Shown piece after piece: positions 9,043-18,301 of a stretch of DNA of 64,000 nucleotides (its first letter is position 1; every line of letters begins with the position of its first letter). The position numbers were made by a program, and so were the translations under genes. Source of the DNA: Burkholderia ubonensis (lineage in GTDB: Bacteria; Pseudomonadota; Gammaproteobacteria; Burkholderiales; Burkholderiaceae). The stretch covers positions 434,001 to 498,000 of the forward strand of contig NZ_CADFEB010000003.1 in NCBI RefSeq assembly GCF_902833085.1. Direction: 5' to 3'. A model generated the notes under the pieces. That model searched no databases. It saw only the letters and a list, made by a program, of their open reading frames with translations, and was not told the DNA's origin.

Positions 9043-10479
9043 TCACGGCAGAGTAGCGCCGTCTGTCGCCTCTTCCAGCAGCTCCTGCATTCGCCGGATC
9101 GCTCCTGGGCGCACGTCACTCAGGCGGCTTTGCGCATAGGTCCACGCCGCCGTCGGCTCCTTCTCCGCCGCTTCGAACATCCGCCTGAACGCTTCCAGCC
9201 GCGACTGCCGCAGCCACGCCTGCAGTTGCGGATGGCGGCTCCACTCCGCTTGGTTGCGCGCCGTCTGCAGGTGCAGGCGCAGCCAGTCCAGCGGCACCTC
9301 GGGCGCTCTCACCACAGCGCACAGCGCGTTCTTCGCGTCGTCGTCGCCGTCGATGGCAATCTCGACATGCGCGACAAACGCGGCGCTGAAACACGGCGAG
9401 CAGCGCCGCACATACTGCGGCACGATGCGGCGTCCCTGGAACATCGGCTGCGCCGGTCCGCGCGGCAAACCCGCGCTGCTGCAATGCACATGCACGCGCC
9501 CGGGCGCCGTGGCAATCTCACCCTTGTCGAGCTCGATGCGCTCAAGGCCGATCGAGCGGACGCGACCCAAGCGCACCACATTGCGGATGCGCTGCAACTC
9601 GGCCAGCTCGCCCTTGCTGACGACGGCACAGCGGAACATCGTGGGCTTCACGTCGCGGTCCACGCGCAGCAGCAGGCAGCGCTTCTCGAGACGAGCGAAC
9701 AGATCGTCGATGGAGCGCGCGTCGTGCGCCGCTTCGAACTCACCGAGCATCGCCTGCAAGGTGGCCTCGGCAAACCGGGGCGTCGGCTGTGCGTTGACGC
9801 GGTTCAACAGCCAGGCTTCGCGCGGCCGGATCCAAGTGATGGTGCCGGGATCGACACCGCGCTGCAGCAGCCATACTGCGGTGTCCATCGCCGTCTTGCC
9901 GCCACCGACGATGACGTGGCCGCGGTTTGCCGAGTCTGGTCGCCACTGCACGGCCAGTTCGGTCGGCGTGAGACATTGCACGCCGTCGGCGACGTCGAAT
10001 TGCGGACCGTGCGTCACCGGTACCTGCGTGTCGGCCAAGGTCGTGTCGACCCAGCGCCGTCGCGCCACCAATTGCACTCGTTGCCCATTGACCAGTGAGG
10101 TCGCGCTGTCGTCGCTCGCGCAGTCGTGGAGCGGCAGGTAGCGCAGGCGGCCACTTGGCAGCAGGCGCTCGTGCAACAAGCGCCCGTAGTAGGCGAGAAT
10201 CTGGTCCTTGCCCGGCAGCTCGTACATGCCGCGGTTGATACCGGTGGTTTCGATGTGATCGCGGTTCAGCACCATCGACTCGACGCCATAGGTCGCCGAG
10301 GCGCCATGTAGCGTCACGAACGGGTAGGCGTCGTTCCAGTGGCCACCGGGGCTGGCACGGCGGTCGACGACGATTGCCGTTGCCGTGCTCTCGGTGAGCA
10401 GCGTGTCGACAAAGGCGAGTCCGACGGCACCGGCGCCAATGATCACGTAGTCGGCCTCCAGCACGGTCTCAGTGCTCAT
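9043..10479 (-). CDS. FAD/NAD(P)H-dependent monooxygenase-like flavoprotein
   Basis: The 478-residue protein has an N-terminal FAD-binding GAGAVGLAF motif (17-25), SPGGHWNDAYPFVTLH reminiscent of flavin-containing monooxygenases, and a second nucleotide site VIVGGGKTAMDTAVWLL near 190 for NAD(P)H. FMOs and N-hydroxylases with this layout oxygenate soft nucleophiles such as amines or thioethers. The C-terminal 150 residues carry a charged helical segment (RHPQLQAWLRQSRLEAFRRM) not recognised. It lies between the dehydrogenase and argC genes on the same strand, 53 and 74 bp apart. Oxidation of the amine or thioether made by the upstream PLP enzyme is plausible but unproven. Confidence 0.75.
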   Translation of the reverse strand: MSTETVLEADYVIIGAGAVGLAFVDTLLTESTATAIVVDRRASPGGHWNDAYPFVTLHGASATYGVESMVLNRDHIETTGINRGMYELPGKDQILAYYGRLLHERLLPSGRLRYLPLHDCASDDSATSLVNGQRVQLVARRRWVDTTLADTQVPVTHGPQFDVADGVQCLTPTELAVQWRPDSANRGHVIVGGGKTAMDTAVWLLQRGVDPGTITWIRPREAWLLNRVNAQPTPRFAEATLQAMLGEFEAAHDARSIDDLFARLEKRCLLLRVDRDVKPTMFRCAVVSKGELAELQRIRNVVRLGRVRSIGLERIELDKGEIATAPGRVHVHCSSAGLPRGPAQPMFQGRRIVPQYVRRCSPCFSAAFVAHVEIAIDGDDDAKNALCAVVRAPEVPLDWLRLHLQTARNQAEWSRHPQLQAWLRQSRLEAFRRMFEAAEKEPTAAWTYAQSRLSDVRPGAIRRMQELLEEATDGATLP

Positions 10480-10532
10480 CGTGGTCTCTTTTTCCTTGTG
10501 GCAAGTTTGTATTGGCGTGCGCGGGATGCTGA

Positions 10533-11642
10533 TCAGTGCGACAGCACCGCACCGTACATGGCCCTGTAGGCCTCGCGCAGCGGCACGCGCGACTGCGACG
10601 CCTGCAGCAATCCGTCAGCCACGGCCGTGCGGATGTTGTTCTCGATGTGATCCCACAGCGGCCCCGATTGCCAGCCGTTGCCCCGAGCCAGCTGCAGCGA
10701 GGTCATCGCCGCGCTAGAGCTGGAGCTGATGACGTCGGGCACCACCGGGATGCCGCGCGCAAACAACGCGTCGTTGGCGTCATCGGTCAGGCCGAAGTTG
10801 GAGGCTTCAACTACCACACCGGCGCGGATGGTTTCCGCGAGCCGGCGCGACACCACGTGCGAGCCGGCAGCCAGGAACAGGATGTCGGCCTCCTTGGCCA
10901 GCATGTCGTCGCGCGACAGCCAGTTGCTGTCCGCGGCGACCGGTGGCGCCAGAGAGAACGACCGCCCAGCGTCGCGCGCGGCCAGCACCTGCTGCGCCAC
11001 CGGTAGTCCGCGCGACGACACGATGGCGCGGTCGATGTCAGACATGCCGACGACGATGGCGCCGCGCTGCGTGGCACGCACCGCCACACCGACGCCGACG
11101 ATGCCCGCACCCTGGATCAGGATGCGCTTGCCTTGCAGCGAGCCGACCGCGGCCTCAGCCGCGATGGTGGCGCCCAGCCCGGTCATGTCGCGCACGTAGC
11201 CGGTGAGGTCGCGGATACAGCCGGGCGCATCGGGGGCGCGCTTCTGGACCAGGTGCAGCTGTGGCTGGCCCAGATACTCGTACAGCCGGTCCAGCAGTGC
11301 ATCGGATGCGCCCATGTCCTTGCCCAGGATCACCTGGGTGGACAGCGGCTCGCGCCAGGCCTCGGCCAGGTCATGCAGGATGGCGTCGATCTGCGGATGA
11401 TCGGGCCGGCAGCGCAGCCCGGCCTTGGCGCCACCCACCGGCAGGCCGTGCGCGGCCAGCTTCCAGCTCATGGTGTGCGCCAGCAGGCCGACCTGGGCTT
11501 GGTCCACCGTGTCGGTGAAGCGGAAGCCGCCGAAGGCCAAGCCGTTGTTCACGCGATCGACCACCAGCCAAGCCGGCACGCCATGGGTAACGGTGGTGTA
11601 GGTGGCCTGCAGCGTGGAGGTCGCGGAGGTGTCCGAAGTCAT
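10533..11642 (-). CDS. Glu/Leu/Phe/Val-type amino-acid dehydrogenase
   Basis: The 369-residue protein is an ELFV dehydrogenase. MSWKLAAHGLPVGGAKAGL carries the two catalytic lysines, LGKDMGAS stands where the catalytic Asp segment lies, and ILIQGAGIVGVGVAVRA is the Rossmann NAD(P) motif. Such enzymes interconvert amino acids and 2-oxoacids. The ATG overlaps the stop of the CBS-like gene (ATGA), so the two are translationally coupled and probably act in sequence. The pairing of a PLP beta-synthase with an NAD-dependent amino-acid oxidoreductase recalls SbnA/SbnB chemistry (2,3-diaminopropionate), but SbnB is a different fold. The substrate specificity loop cannot be read. An upstream extension to 11843 in the same frame overlaps the CBS-like gene and is not coding. 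Confidence 0.8.
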   Translation of the reverse strand: MTSDTSATSTLQATYTTVTHGVPAWLVVDRVNNGLAFGGFRFTDTVDQAQVGLLAHTMSWKLAAHGLPVGGAKAGLRCRPDHPQIDAILHDLAEAWREPLSTQVILGKDMGASDALLDRLYEYLGQPQLHLVQKRAPDAPGCIRDLTGYVRDMTGLGATIAAEAAVGSLQGKRILIQGAGIVGVGVAVRATQRGAIVVGMSDIDRAIVSSRGLPVAQQVLAARDAGRSFSLAPPVAADSNWLSRDDMLAKEADILFLAAGSHVVSRRLAETIRAGVVVEASNFGLTDDANDALFARGIPVVPDVISSSSSAAMTSLQLARGNGWQSGPLWDHIENNIRTAVADGLLQASQSRVPLREAYRAMYGAVLSH

Positions 11643-12658
11643 GCCAGCCGCTCTTTGGGCTCGGGCAGCACCGAGGGCCGTGGCTCCACTGCATGCCCAT
11701 GCGCTACCATCCACTCGTCGTCGAGGAACTTGCTTAGGTACATGTTGCCGGAGTCGGGCAGCAGCACCACCACGTTCTTGCCGGCAAAGCGTGGCGCGAC
11801 CTTCAGCGCGGCGCACAGCGCGCTGCCGCTGGAACCGCCGCACAGGATGCCTTCCTCGCGCACCAGCCGGCGCGCAGCCTCGAACGACTCGGCGTCGTTC
11901 ACCTGCACGATGTCGTCGATCACGCTGAAGTCCACCGCCTTCACCAGGTAGTCTTCGCCGATGCCCTCGACCTGGTAGACGTTGGGCGTGGACATCCGCT
12001 TGTGGTGGAAGTAGTCATGGAACACGCTGCCGATCGGGTCCACGCCGATCACCTGCACTGCGGGGTTCATCTCCTTGAGGTAGCGCCCAACGCCGCTGAT
12101 CGTGCCGCCGGTGCCGATGCCGCAGACGAAGGCGTCGATGGCGCCGCCGGTCTGCTCCCAGATCTCGGGGCCGGTGCTTTCATAGTGCGCCTGCGCGTTC
12201 AACGGGTTGTTGTACTGATCCGGGTAGATCGCATGCGGGATCTCCTCGGACAGCATACGCGCCACGCTGTAGTAGCTCCGCGGATCGCCGGCATCCACTG
12301 CCGTAGGCGCCACAACCACCTCGGTGCCGAAGGCGCGCATGCGCGAAATCTTCTCGCGGCTCATCTTGTCTGGAATAGTGACCACGCACCGCAGGCCGCG
12401 TGCGGCGGCCACCATGCTCAAGGCGGCTCCGGTATTGCCAGAGGAGTTCTCCACCAAGACCGAGCGTTCAGTTAGGGAACCATCCTGCTCCATGCGAGAA
12501 ACCAAGTACTTCACCAGGCGGTCTTTAACACTGCCACCTGGATTCATGAACTCTAGCTTGGCAAATAATCGCGCCGGACACCACTGGCCCTCTTGTTTTC
12601 CGATACGAACTAACGGCGTATTGCCAATGGCATCAGTGACAGATTCAAAAGCCTGCAT
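11639..12658 (-). CDS. PLP-dependent beta-synthase of the cystathionine beta-synthase / cysteine synthase family
   Basis: The 339-residue product is a fold-type II PLP enzyme. Lys45 in NPGGSVKDRL binds PLP, ENSSGNTGAAL holds the substrate loop, and GIGTGGTISGVGRYL binds the PLP phosphate. SYYSVARML and YPDQYNNPLNAQAHYESTGP fit the CBS subgroup better than CysK. It lacks heme and CBS regulatory domains. The reaction is expected to be beta-replacement on an activated serine by a thiol or amine. It is the first gene of the minus-strand cluster. GAGGG lies 5 nt upstream of the ATG, and the gene overlaps the next by 4 nt. A role in making a non-proteinogenic amino acid is inferred. Confidence 0.85.
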   Translation of the reverse strand: MQAFESVTDAIGNTPLVRIGKQEGQWCPARLFAKLEFMNPGGSVKDRLVKYLVSRMEQDGSLTERSVLVENSSGNTGAALSMVAAARGLRCVVTIPDKMSREKISRMRAFGTEVVVAPTAVDAGDPRSYYSVARMLSEEIPHAIYPDQYNNPLNAQAHYESTGPEIWEQTGGAIDAFVCGIGTGGTISGVGRYLKEMNPAVQVIGVDPIGSVFHDYFHHKRMSTPNVYQVEGIGEDYLVKAVDFSVIDDIVQVNDAESFEAARRLVREEGILCGGSSGSALCAALKVAPRFAGKNVVVLLPDSGNMYLSKFLDDEWMVAHGHAVEPRPSVLPEPKERLA

Positions 12659-12696
12659 AGCATCCCTCGGTCATCATTCTTTATTTTTTCGATCCT

Positions 12697-12725
12697 AGTA
12701 TCGCTTTTCTCTATAGATATGACAA
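12697..12725 (-). promoter_or_regulatory. Possible sigma70 promoter of the ten-gene cluster
   Basis: On the minus strand TTGTCA (12725-12720) and GATACT (12702-12697) are separated by 17 bp, and lie about 40 bp before the CBS-like start codon. The -35 box matches consensus at 5 of 6 and the -10 box at 4 of 6 positions. The local sequence is AT-rich, unlike the surrounding genes. It is a sequence-pattern prediction only. Confidence 0.4.
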
Positions 12726-13151
12726 TCACATCTTTGGTCACTTCGTGTACGAACTTCGCTGCCAACGGGGCGTCGGTGCATGGAAGCGAGAGCACGCCGG
12801 CTGGACCGGCCACGTCGATTGCCAGGCATTCACGCGTGTAAACTTCGCATCATTCCTGGCTCCAAGGAGCAGATGGTATTTGAATATTTTGAAACAGGAT
12901 TCGCTTAAGCGTGCCAGAAAAAAATTACCGAATCATGCTGTCATATTTGACAGGTCGGCATGTTGGGATGTTCGGAGGGGAATTGATTAATAAAGTCTTA
13001 ATTCTTCGTAAATTGATTCCGCATAATTGATAGTTGGGATACTCGTCGGGCGGGGAAAGCCAGGATGTCCGATGTGATCCGATGACGATTGCTTAACGGA
13101 TTTTTTTGCCGCTACGCTGCATAGTCCGTTTTTCGTGCGGGAGTGCGAGCG
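12726..13151. other. AT-rich intergenic stretch at the right edge of the island
   Basis: About 430 bp with visibly lower G+C than the neighbours, between the cluster promoter and the Tn3 fragment. Short open frames occur on both strands but none has a ribosome site or recognisable product. No terminator or operator stood out. It is probably decayed mobile-element DNA plus the 5' regulatory region of the cluster. Confidence 0.5.
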
Positions 13152-13264
13152 ATGGACCACTGGCGGCGGGCGTATCTCGGCATGCGGTGCTTCCCGCATG
13201 AGTTGACCGAATTCGAGCTCAATACCTTCTTTACGTTCTCCGCCCGCGAGCGTGCACCCGAATC

Positions 13265-13276
13265 GCAAGCGCTTGC
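13265..13276. repeat. Perfect 12-bp palindrome
   Basis: GCAAGCGCTTGC is a perfect palindrome directly preceding the two direct repeats at 13278-13319. It may be an operator or part of a recombination end, but no function can be assigned. Confidence 0.5.
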
Positions 13277-13277
13277 A

Positions 13278-13319
13278 CAACCAAAGTTGTGTCTAAATTT
13301 CAACCAAAGTCGTGGCTAA
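13278..13319. repeat. Tandem 19-bp direct repeat, period 23 bp
   Basis: CAACCAAAGTTGTGTCTAA (13278-13296) and CAACCAAAGTCGTGGCTAA (13301-13319) match at 17 of 19 positions. They lie at the 3' end of the Tn3 remnant, next to a 12-bp palindrome. Such iterations may be a regulator-binding array, a transposon end or a recombination site; the sequence does not decide. Confidence 0.7.
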
Positions 13320-13403
13320 CTAACAAGCGGAGCCAAAGTGGGTTGCCGCGGGTCCCGCCCTTGGGGGACCTTCGCGTGGCGCCGGGTGTCGGATGCCGAA
13401 CGA

Positions 13404-15341
13404 TCAAGGCATCCACCGATACACGGTGATGCTGTTGCCCTTGACGTTGTTCTTCGTCACCACGTATTCGCCTGTCGATCGGCGGTATGCCCGGATGGCG
13501 TACATCGCATCGATCGCGCTGCTGGCGTCGACGGTAGCGCTGCTGGTGTTGACCAGCGTGGCGTCGAGATTGCCGGTGGTGAGATTGAACGCGTCGACGT
13601 TCGGCCTGGCCGGCCCGCTGCCGCCGAACCAGTAGCCGACGAACAGATGGTTGCCGGCCGCGTCCATCGACTTCGCGCCGGAAGTGGGGAGGGTGATCAC
13701 CGGATTGGGGGCAGTGGTGTTGCCCGCGCGCCAGCCGTGATACACCTCGATCCGCGTGCCGATCGCCGTCCAGTCCGTGCTCCCGACGATGCCCTGGCCG
13801 AGAATCATCGTGTCGCTGTCCGCGAGATAGACGATGCGCGTCAGCGGCTGGATGCTCGCAGGAACGCGGGTCGGGACGCCGGGCCCCCATGACGGCTTGC
13901 CGCCGGCGTCGAAGCCGGTCAGCGGGTAGTGATAGATGGCCCCCGTCTTGTCCAGGCCGGCCCAGACGTCCCCGTTGCCGTCGATGCTGAATCCGCTCGA
14001 GACGCGCAGGGTCGTATTGAACGCGGGCCCCGGAATCGATGCATCCGGAATCGCGATATAGCCGTTCGCCGCGTTGAAATGGAAAAAGTAGTAGGTCGGC
14101 GGGTTCTGGCCGGCCGCCACGAGAATCCGGTGCGCGCCGACGGACGTGAGCAGCCCGAAATGCTCGTCGCGCTGCACGTCGTTCATGTCGATGCGCGGGT
14201 CCGACGGGTAGGTGAACGGATCGACGGTGTTCGCGACGAAGGTGCCGCCCGCGCTGCCGCTGTAGATGTGGGTGCCGCCATAGAACAGCGCGCCGTCCGT
14301 AACCGGGTCCGGCGCGGCGATGCCCTCGAAGTTGAGCGCCTGAAGCGTCCACTGCAGGTTGCCGGCACCGTTGTACGCATGAATGTCGGTGGCGCCGTTG
14401 CGGCCGAGGTCCCAGCTGCCGCCCCACGGGTTGTTGAGCACATAGAGGTTGCCGGCGGTGTCCCTGCCGATGCCGGCGACGCGGGTGAAGCGCTGCGCAC
14501 CGACCTGGCCTTTGATGCCCGTCGTGGTGTCGAGATAGCCGCCCCGAATGCCGAAGGTGCCGGCCAGCGCCGGCGTGCCTGCGACGTCGTAGCGCTTGAT
14601 GTTCATGTCGGGGCCTTCGTCCCCGACCATCAGCTGCTTCGACGACGCGTCGAAATAGAGCGCCGACGGCCGCGAGTCGCCGGCCATCCGGATGGTGTTC
14701 AGCAGCGCGCCGGTCGGACCGAACTCGACGATCGTGCCCGCGCTCTTCTGCGCGACCCATACGTTGCCTGTGCCATCAAGGGCGAGCGCGCCCGGGCCCG
14801 ACACGCTGATGTCCCGCTGCCAGACGCCGTCGGTGGTGAAGACCCGGACGCGGTTGCCGTAGAAGTCGCTCGCATAGAGAAGCGAGCCCGTCGTGGCGAG
14901 CCCGGTGACGACGTCGACCCGCGGCTGATTGGTCGACGCGCTGACCTGGATGAACCGGTCGCGGGCCTTGGTGGTGCGGTTGTATCGCCCCACCGCGCCG
15001 CTGCCGTACGACCTGTTGGCCTGCAGCGCCGCGAAGATCGACGTCGCGTTGCCGGTGATCGCGCCGCCCTGGAATTCGCCGTGCGCGCCGATCGAGCCGA
15101 GGCTCCTGCCGCTCTGGTAGACGGCGACGCCGCCTTCATCCTCGTCCCAGTTGGAAGCCGTATAGATGACGCCTTCGGGCGCGACCCACATGGAACGCGC
15201 GTCGTTGCCGACGTGGGCGGCGAGGGTGCCGTAGGTGTTCGCCAGCCAGTCGGTGGTGTTTTGCGCGGCAGGACAGGCCGGCGCCATCGTCGCGATCGCG
15301 GCGGCGAGGAGCGCGGCGTGAATGCGTTTTTTTTCGACCAT
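13404..15341 (-). CDS. Secreted NHL/beta-propeller-like protein
   Basis: The 645-residue protein starts with a Sec signal peptide (MVEKKRIHAALLAAAIA then cleavage near CPAAQ). The mature part is a string of beta-propeller blades of the NHL/SMP-30 kind, for example GPGALALDGTGNVWVAQ, VAGIGRDTAGNLYVLNNP and SGFSIDGNGDVWAGLDK. No enzymatic motif was recognised, so a binding or scaffold role in the periplasm or outside the cell is likely. The start at 15341 has AGGAGA 8 nt upstream; a longer in-frame start exists at 15410 but lacks a signal-like N-terminus. It stands alone, divergent from the porin gene with 243 bp between. Regulation is unknown. Confidence 0.75.
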   Translation of the reverse strand: MVEKKRIHAALLAAAIATMAPACPAAQNTTDWLANTYGTLAAHVGNDARSMWVAPEGVIYTASNWDEDEGGVAVYQSGRSLGSIGAHGEFQGGAITGNATSIFAALQANRSYGSGAVGRYNRTTKARDRFIQVSASTNQPRVDVVTGLATTGSLLYASDFYGNRVRVFTTDGVWQRDISVSGPGALALDGTGNVWVAQKSAGTIVEFGPTGALLNTIRMAGDSRPSALYFDASSKQLMVGDEGPDMNIKRYDVAGTPALAGTFGIRGGYLDTTTGIKGQVGAQRFTRVAGIGRDTAGNLYVLNNPWGGSWDLGRNGATDIHAYNGAGNLQWTLQALNFEGIAAPDPVTDGALFYGGTHIYSGSAGGTFVANTVDPFTYPSDPRIDMNDVQRDEHFGLLTSVGAHRILVAAGQNPPTYYFFHFNAANGYIAIPDASIPGPAFNTTLRVSSGFSIDGNGDVWAGLDKTGAIYHYPLTGFDAGGKPSWGPGVPTRVPASIQPLTRIVYLADSDTMILGQGIVGSTDWTAIGTRIEVYHGWRAGNTTAPNPVITLPTSGAKSMDAAGNHLFVGYWFGGSGPARPNVDAFNLTTGNLDATLVNTSSATVDASSAIDAMYAIRAYRRSTGEYVVTKNNVKGNSITVYRWMP

Positions 15342-15584
15342 GGGGATGCTCTCCTGAAGGTGGCAACCAGTATCACGTATGAAGATAGGCAGGTCATTGC
15401 GCGTTGACAAGCGCGCGCCCGTCGCCGCTGCCGTCGCACTGTTGCGGAGAATGGAAAGGACCAGTCCATGACCGGCAATATATGCGGTGAAAATGACCGA
15501 TTATTCTCCCGATCGCAGCTCCGATCCCCAAGCCGACAAGCTATCGGACTGCTTACAAAATCAACCGATCAGGGAGGCCTATTC

Positions 15585-16733
15585 ATGAGAGGCGTCGTCA
15601 TTTCCAGTGGTATCGGCGCGGTGTTCGCCGTTGCGGCGTCGTCCGCGCTTGCGCAGAGTTCCGTCACGTTGTATGGCCTCGTCGACACGGCCATTCGCTA
15701 TCAAACGAACGCCGGCCCGGACGGCAAGGATCTGATCGGAATGACGGTCGGCCCGGAAACGCACAGCCGGTGGGGCCTGCGCGGCAGCGAAGACCTCGGC
15801 GGCGGCCTGTCGGCGATCTTTCGCCTCGAGAACGGCTTCGAACTCGGTGACGGGAAACTGCACGTCGCGAACACGCTGTTCAGCCGGCAGGCGTACGTGG
15901 GGCTGTCGAGCAACCGCTACGGCACGCTGACCTTCGGCAACCAGTACGCGCCGCTGTACGACACGATGGGCGACATCTTCGACCCGCTGACCGTCGGTAA
16001 CTACTGGCAGGACAGCTGGATGTACAACGGCATCGGCAACTTCCTGACGGTGCCGAACTCCGTCAAGTACCAGTTCTCGTACAACGGCTTCAGCGTCGAC
16101 GCGATCTACGGCTTCGGCAATCACGCCGGCGCAATGGGCCTCGACAGCACGTACGGCGTGGAGTTGACCTATGCGCACGGGCCGGCGTCGATCAACGCGG
16201 GCTTCCACCAGACCTCGGTATCGTCGTTGAACGGCAGTTCGGTCAACGGCGCGAAGGTGAACCTGGTGCACGTGAGCGGCGCGTATCAGGTCACCCCGGC
16301 CGTGCGGCTGCTGGCCGGCTGGCTGCACGGCCAGGACAAGACCGGCACGACGGACTTCAACATGCAGCAAGCCGGCGCGCCGACGCTGCGCGCGGGCAGC
16401 CCGAACCGCATCGACGACACGTTCTACGTCGGCGCGAACTGGCAGGCCACCGCGCCGCTGCTGATCACGGTGGCCGGCTATTACGGTCACGCGCGCAACG
16501 CGGAGCGGCTCGACGGCACGCTCGGCGCCGGCATCAACTACTCCGCGACCGTGCTGGCCGAGTATGCGCTGTCGAAGCACACCGAGGTGTACGGCACGGT
16601 GGATTTCGCGCGCGGCAACGGCGCATTCGCCGCCGACTATCCGGGCGCAACCAACCCGGCCACGGGCAGGGTCGACCAGATCGGCCGGACCAACAACGTC
16701 GGCGCGGCGATCGGCCTGCGCCAGATGTTCTGA
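15585..16733 (+). CDS. Gram-negative general porin (OmpC-like, Porin_4 family)
   Basis: The 382-residue protein is a typical Burkholderia trimeric porin. It has a signal peptide ending SALAQ, mature start SSVTLYGLVDTAIRY, repeated amphipathic beta strands, the constriction-loop type segment GNQYAPLYDTMGDIFDPLT, and a C-terminal strand ending GLRQMF with the terminal Phe needed for outer-membrane insertion. It forms a water-filled diffusion channel. The ATG at 15585 has GGGAGG 7 nt upstream; an upstream in-frame extension is not a signal peptide. A hairpin with pyrimidine run follows the gene, so it is probably monocistronic. Solute preference cannot be read. Confidence 0.93.
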   Translation: MRGVVISSGIGAVFAVAASSALAQSSVTLYGLVDTAIRYQTNAGPDGKDLIGMTVGPETHSRWGLRGSEDLGGGLSAIFRLENGFELGDGKLHVANTLFSRQAYVGLSSNRYGTLTFGNQYAPLYDTMGDIFDPLTVGNYWQDSWMYNGIGNFLTVPNSVKYQFSYNGFSVDAIYGFGNHAGAMGLDSTYGVELTYAHGPASINAGFHQTSVSSLNGSSVNGAKVNLVHVSGAYQVTPAVRLLAGWLHGQDKTGTTDFNMQQAGAPTLRAGSPNRIDDTFYVGANWQATAPLLITVAGYYGHARNAERLDGTLGAGINYSATVLAEYALSKHTEVYGTVDFARGNGAFAADYPGATNPATGRVDQIGRTNNVGAAIGLRQMF

Positions 16734-16749
16734 GCGCAGGCTCGGGCGG

Positions 16750-16791
16750 CCGCGCGCCTCGCGCGCGGTCCTTCTTCTCCTTCTTCTCCTT
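16750..16791 (+). terminator. Rho-independent-like terminator after the porin gene
   Basis: CCGCGCGC (16750-16757) and GCGCGCGG (16761-16768) form a perfect 8-bp stem with a 3-nt loop, followed by a pyrimidine/T-rich tract to about 16791. It lies 17 bp after the porin stop codon. The tract is interrupted by C residues, so efficiency is uncertain. Confidence 0.6.
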
Positions 16792-17039
16792 CACCTCGAT
16801 TGCCGCAGCGGTAAGAATTTCCGGAACGATTCGAAACGCTGCAACGACGGCGCGCCGCGAGCGCGCATAGCCGTGCGCCCCAAGCGCATCCGGCATGGCA
16901 AATCTGCTCACCACGATCGAGCGGGTTGGGCATCGACGGCCAGATCGGCATTGCATAGATTCCCAAGGTTGGTGCGCTTATCCGCGCGCCACGCCACGCG
17001 CGCGCCGGCAACCGGCCGCGCGTGCCCTTATCAGCGTGA

Positions 17040-18299
<1,260 letters not shown>

Positions 18300-18301
18300 G
18301 C

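Larger units (their letters stand above)
13152..13319 (+). pseudogene. Tn3-family transposase N-terminal remnant
   Basis: A 55-codon open frame begins with MDHWRRAYLGMRCFPHELTE and continues with FELNTFFTFSARER, which resembles the N-terminal domain (DUF4158) that begins Tn3-family transposases. Full-length enzymes have about 1000 residues, so only the first 40 or so are kept. Similarity is lost after ARER and the frame ends within the repeat described at 13278. It is a broken relic and cannot transpose. It marks the right side of the acquired cluster. The identification is by eye from a short segment. Confidence 0.55.

Noticed and set aside
10533..12658. Firm assignment of the PLP synthase/dehydrogenase pair as 2,3-diaminopropionate synthases SbnA/SbnB
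   Set aside because: The second protein is an ELFV dehydrogenase rather than an ornithine-cyclodeaminase fold; kept only as a hypothesis.
12987..13280. 97-codon minus-strand frame near the Tn3 relic
   Set aside because: No ribosome site or known motif; the plus strand carries the transposase fragment.
13340..13375. GGTCCC/GGGACC inverted repeat as terminator of the beta-propeller gene
   Set aside because: No T-run on the relevant strand and a G-rich loop; not convincing as a terminator.
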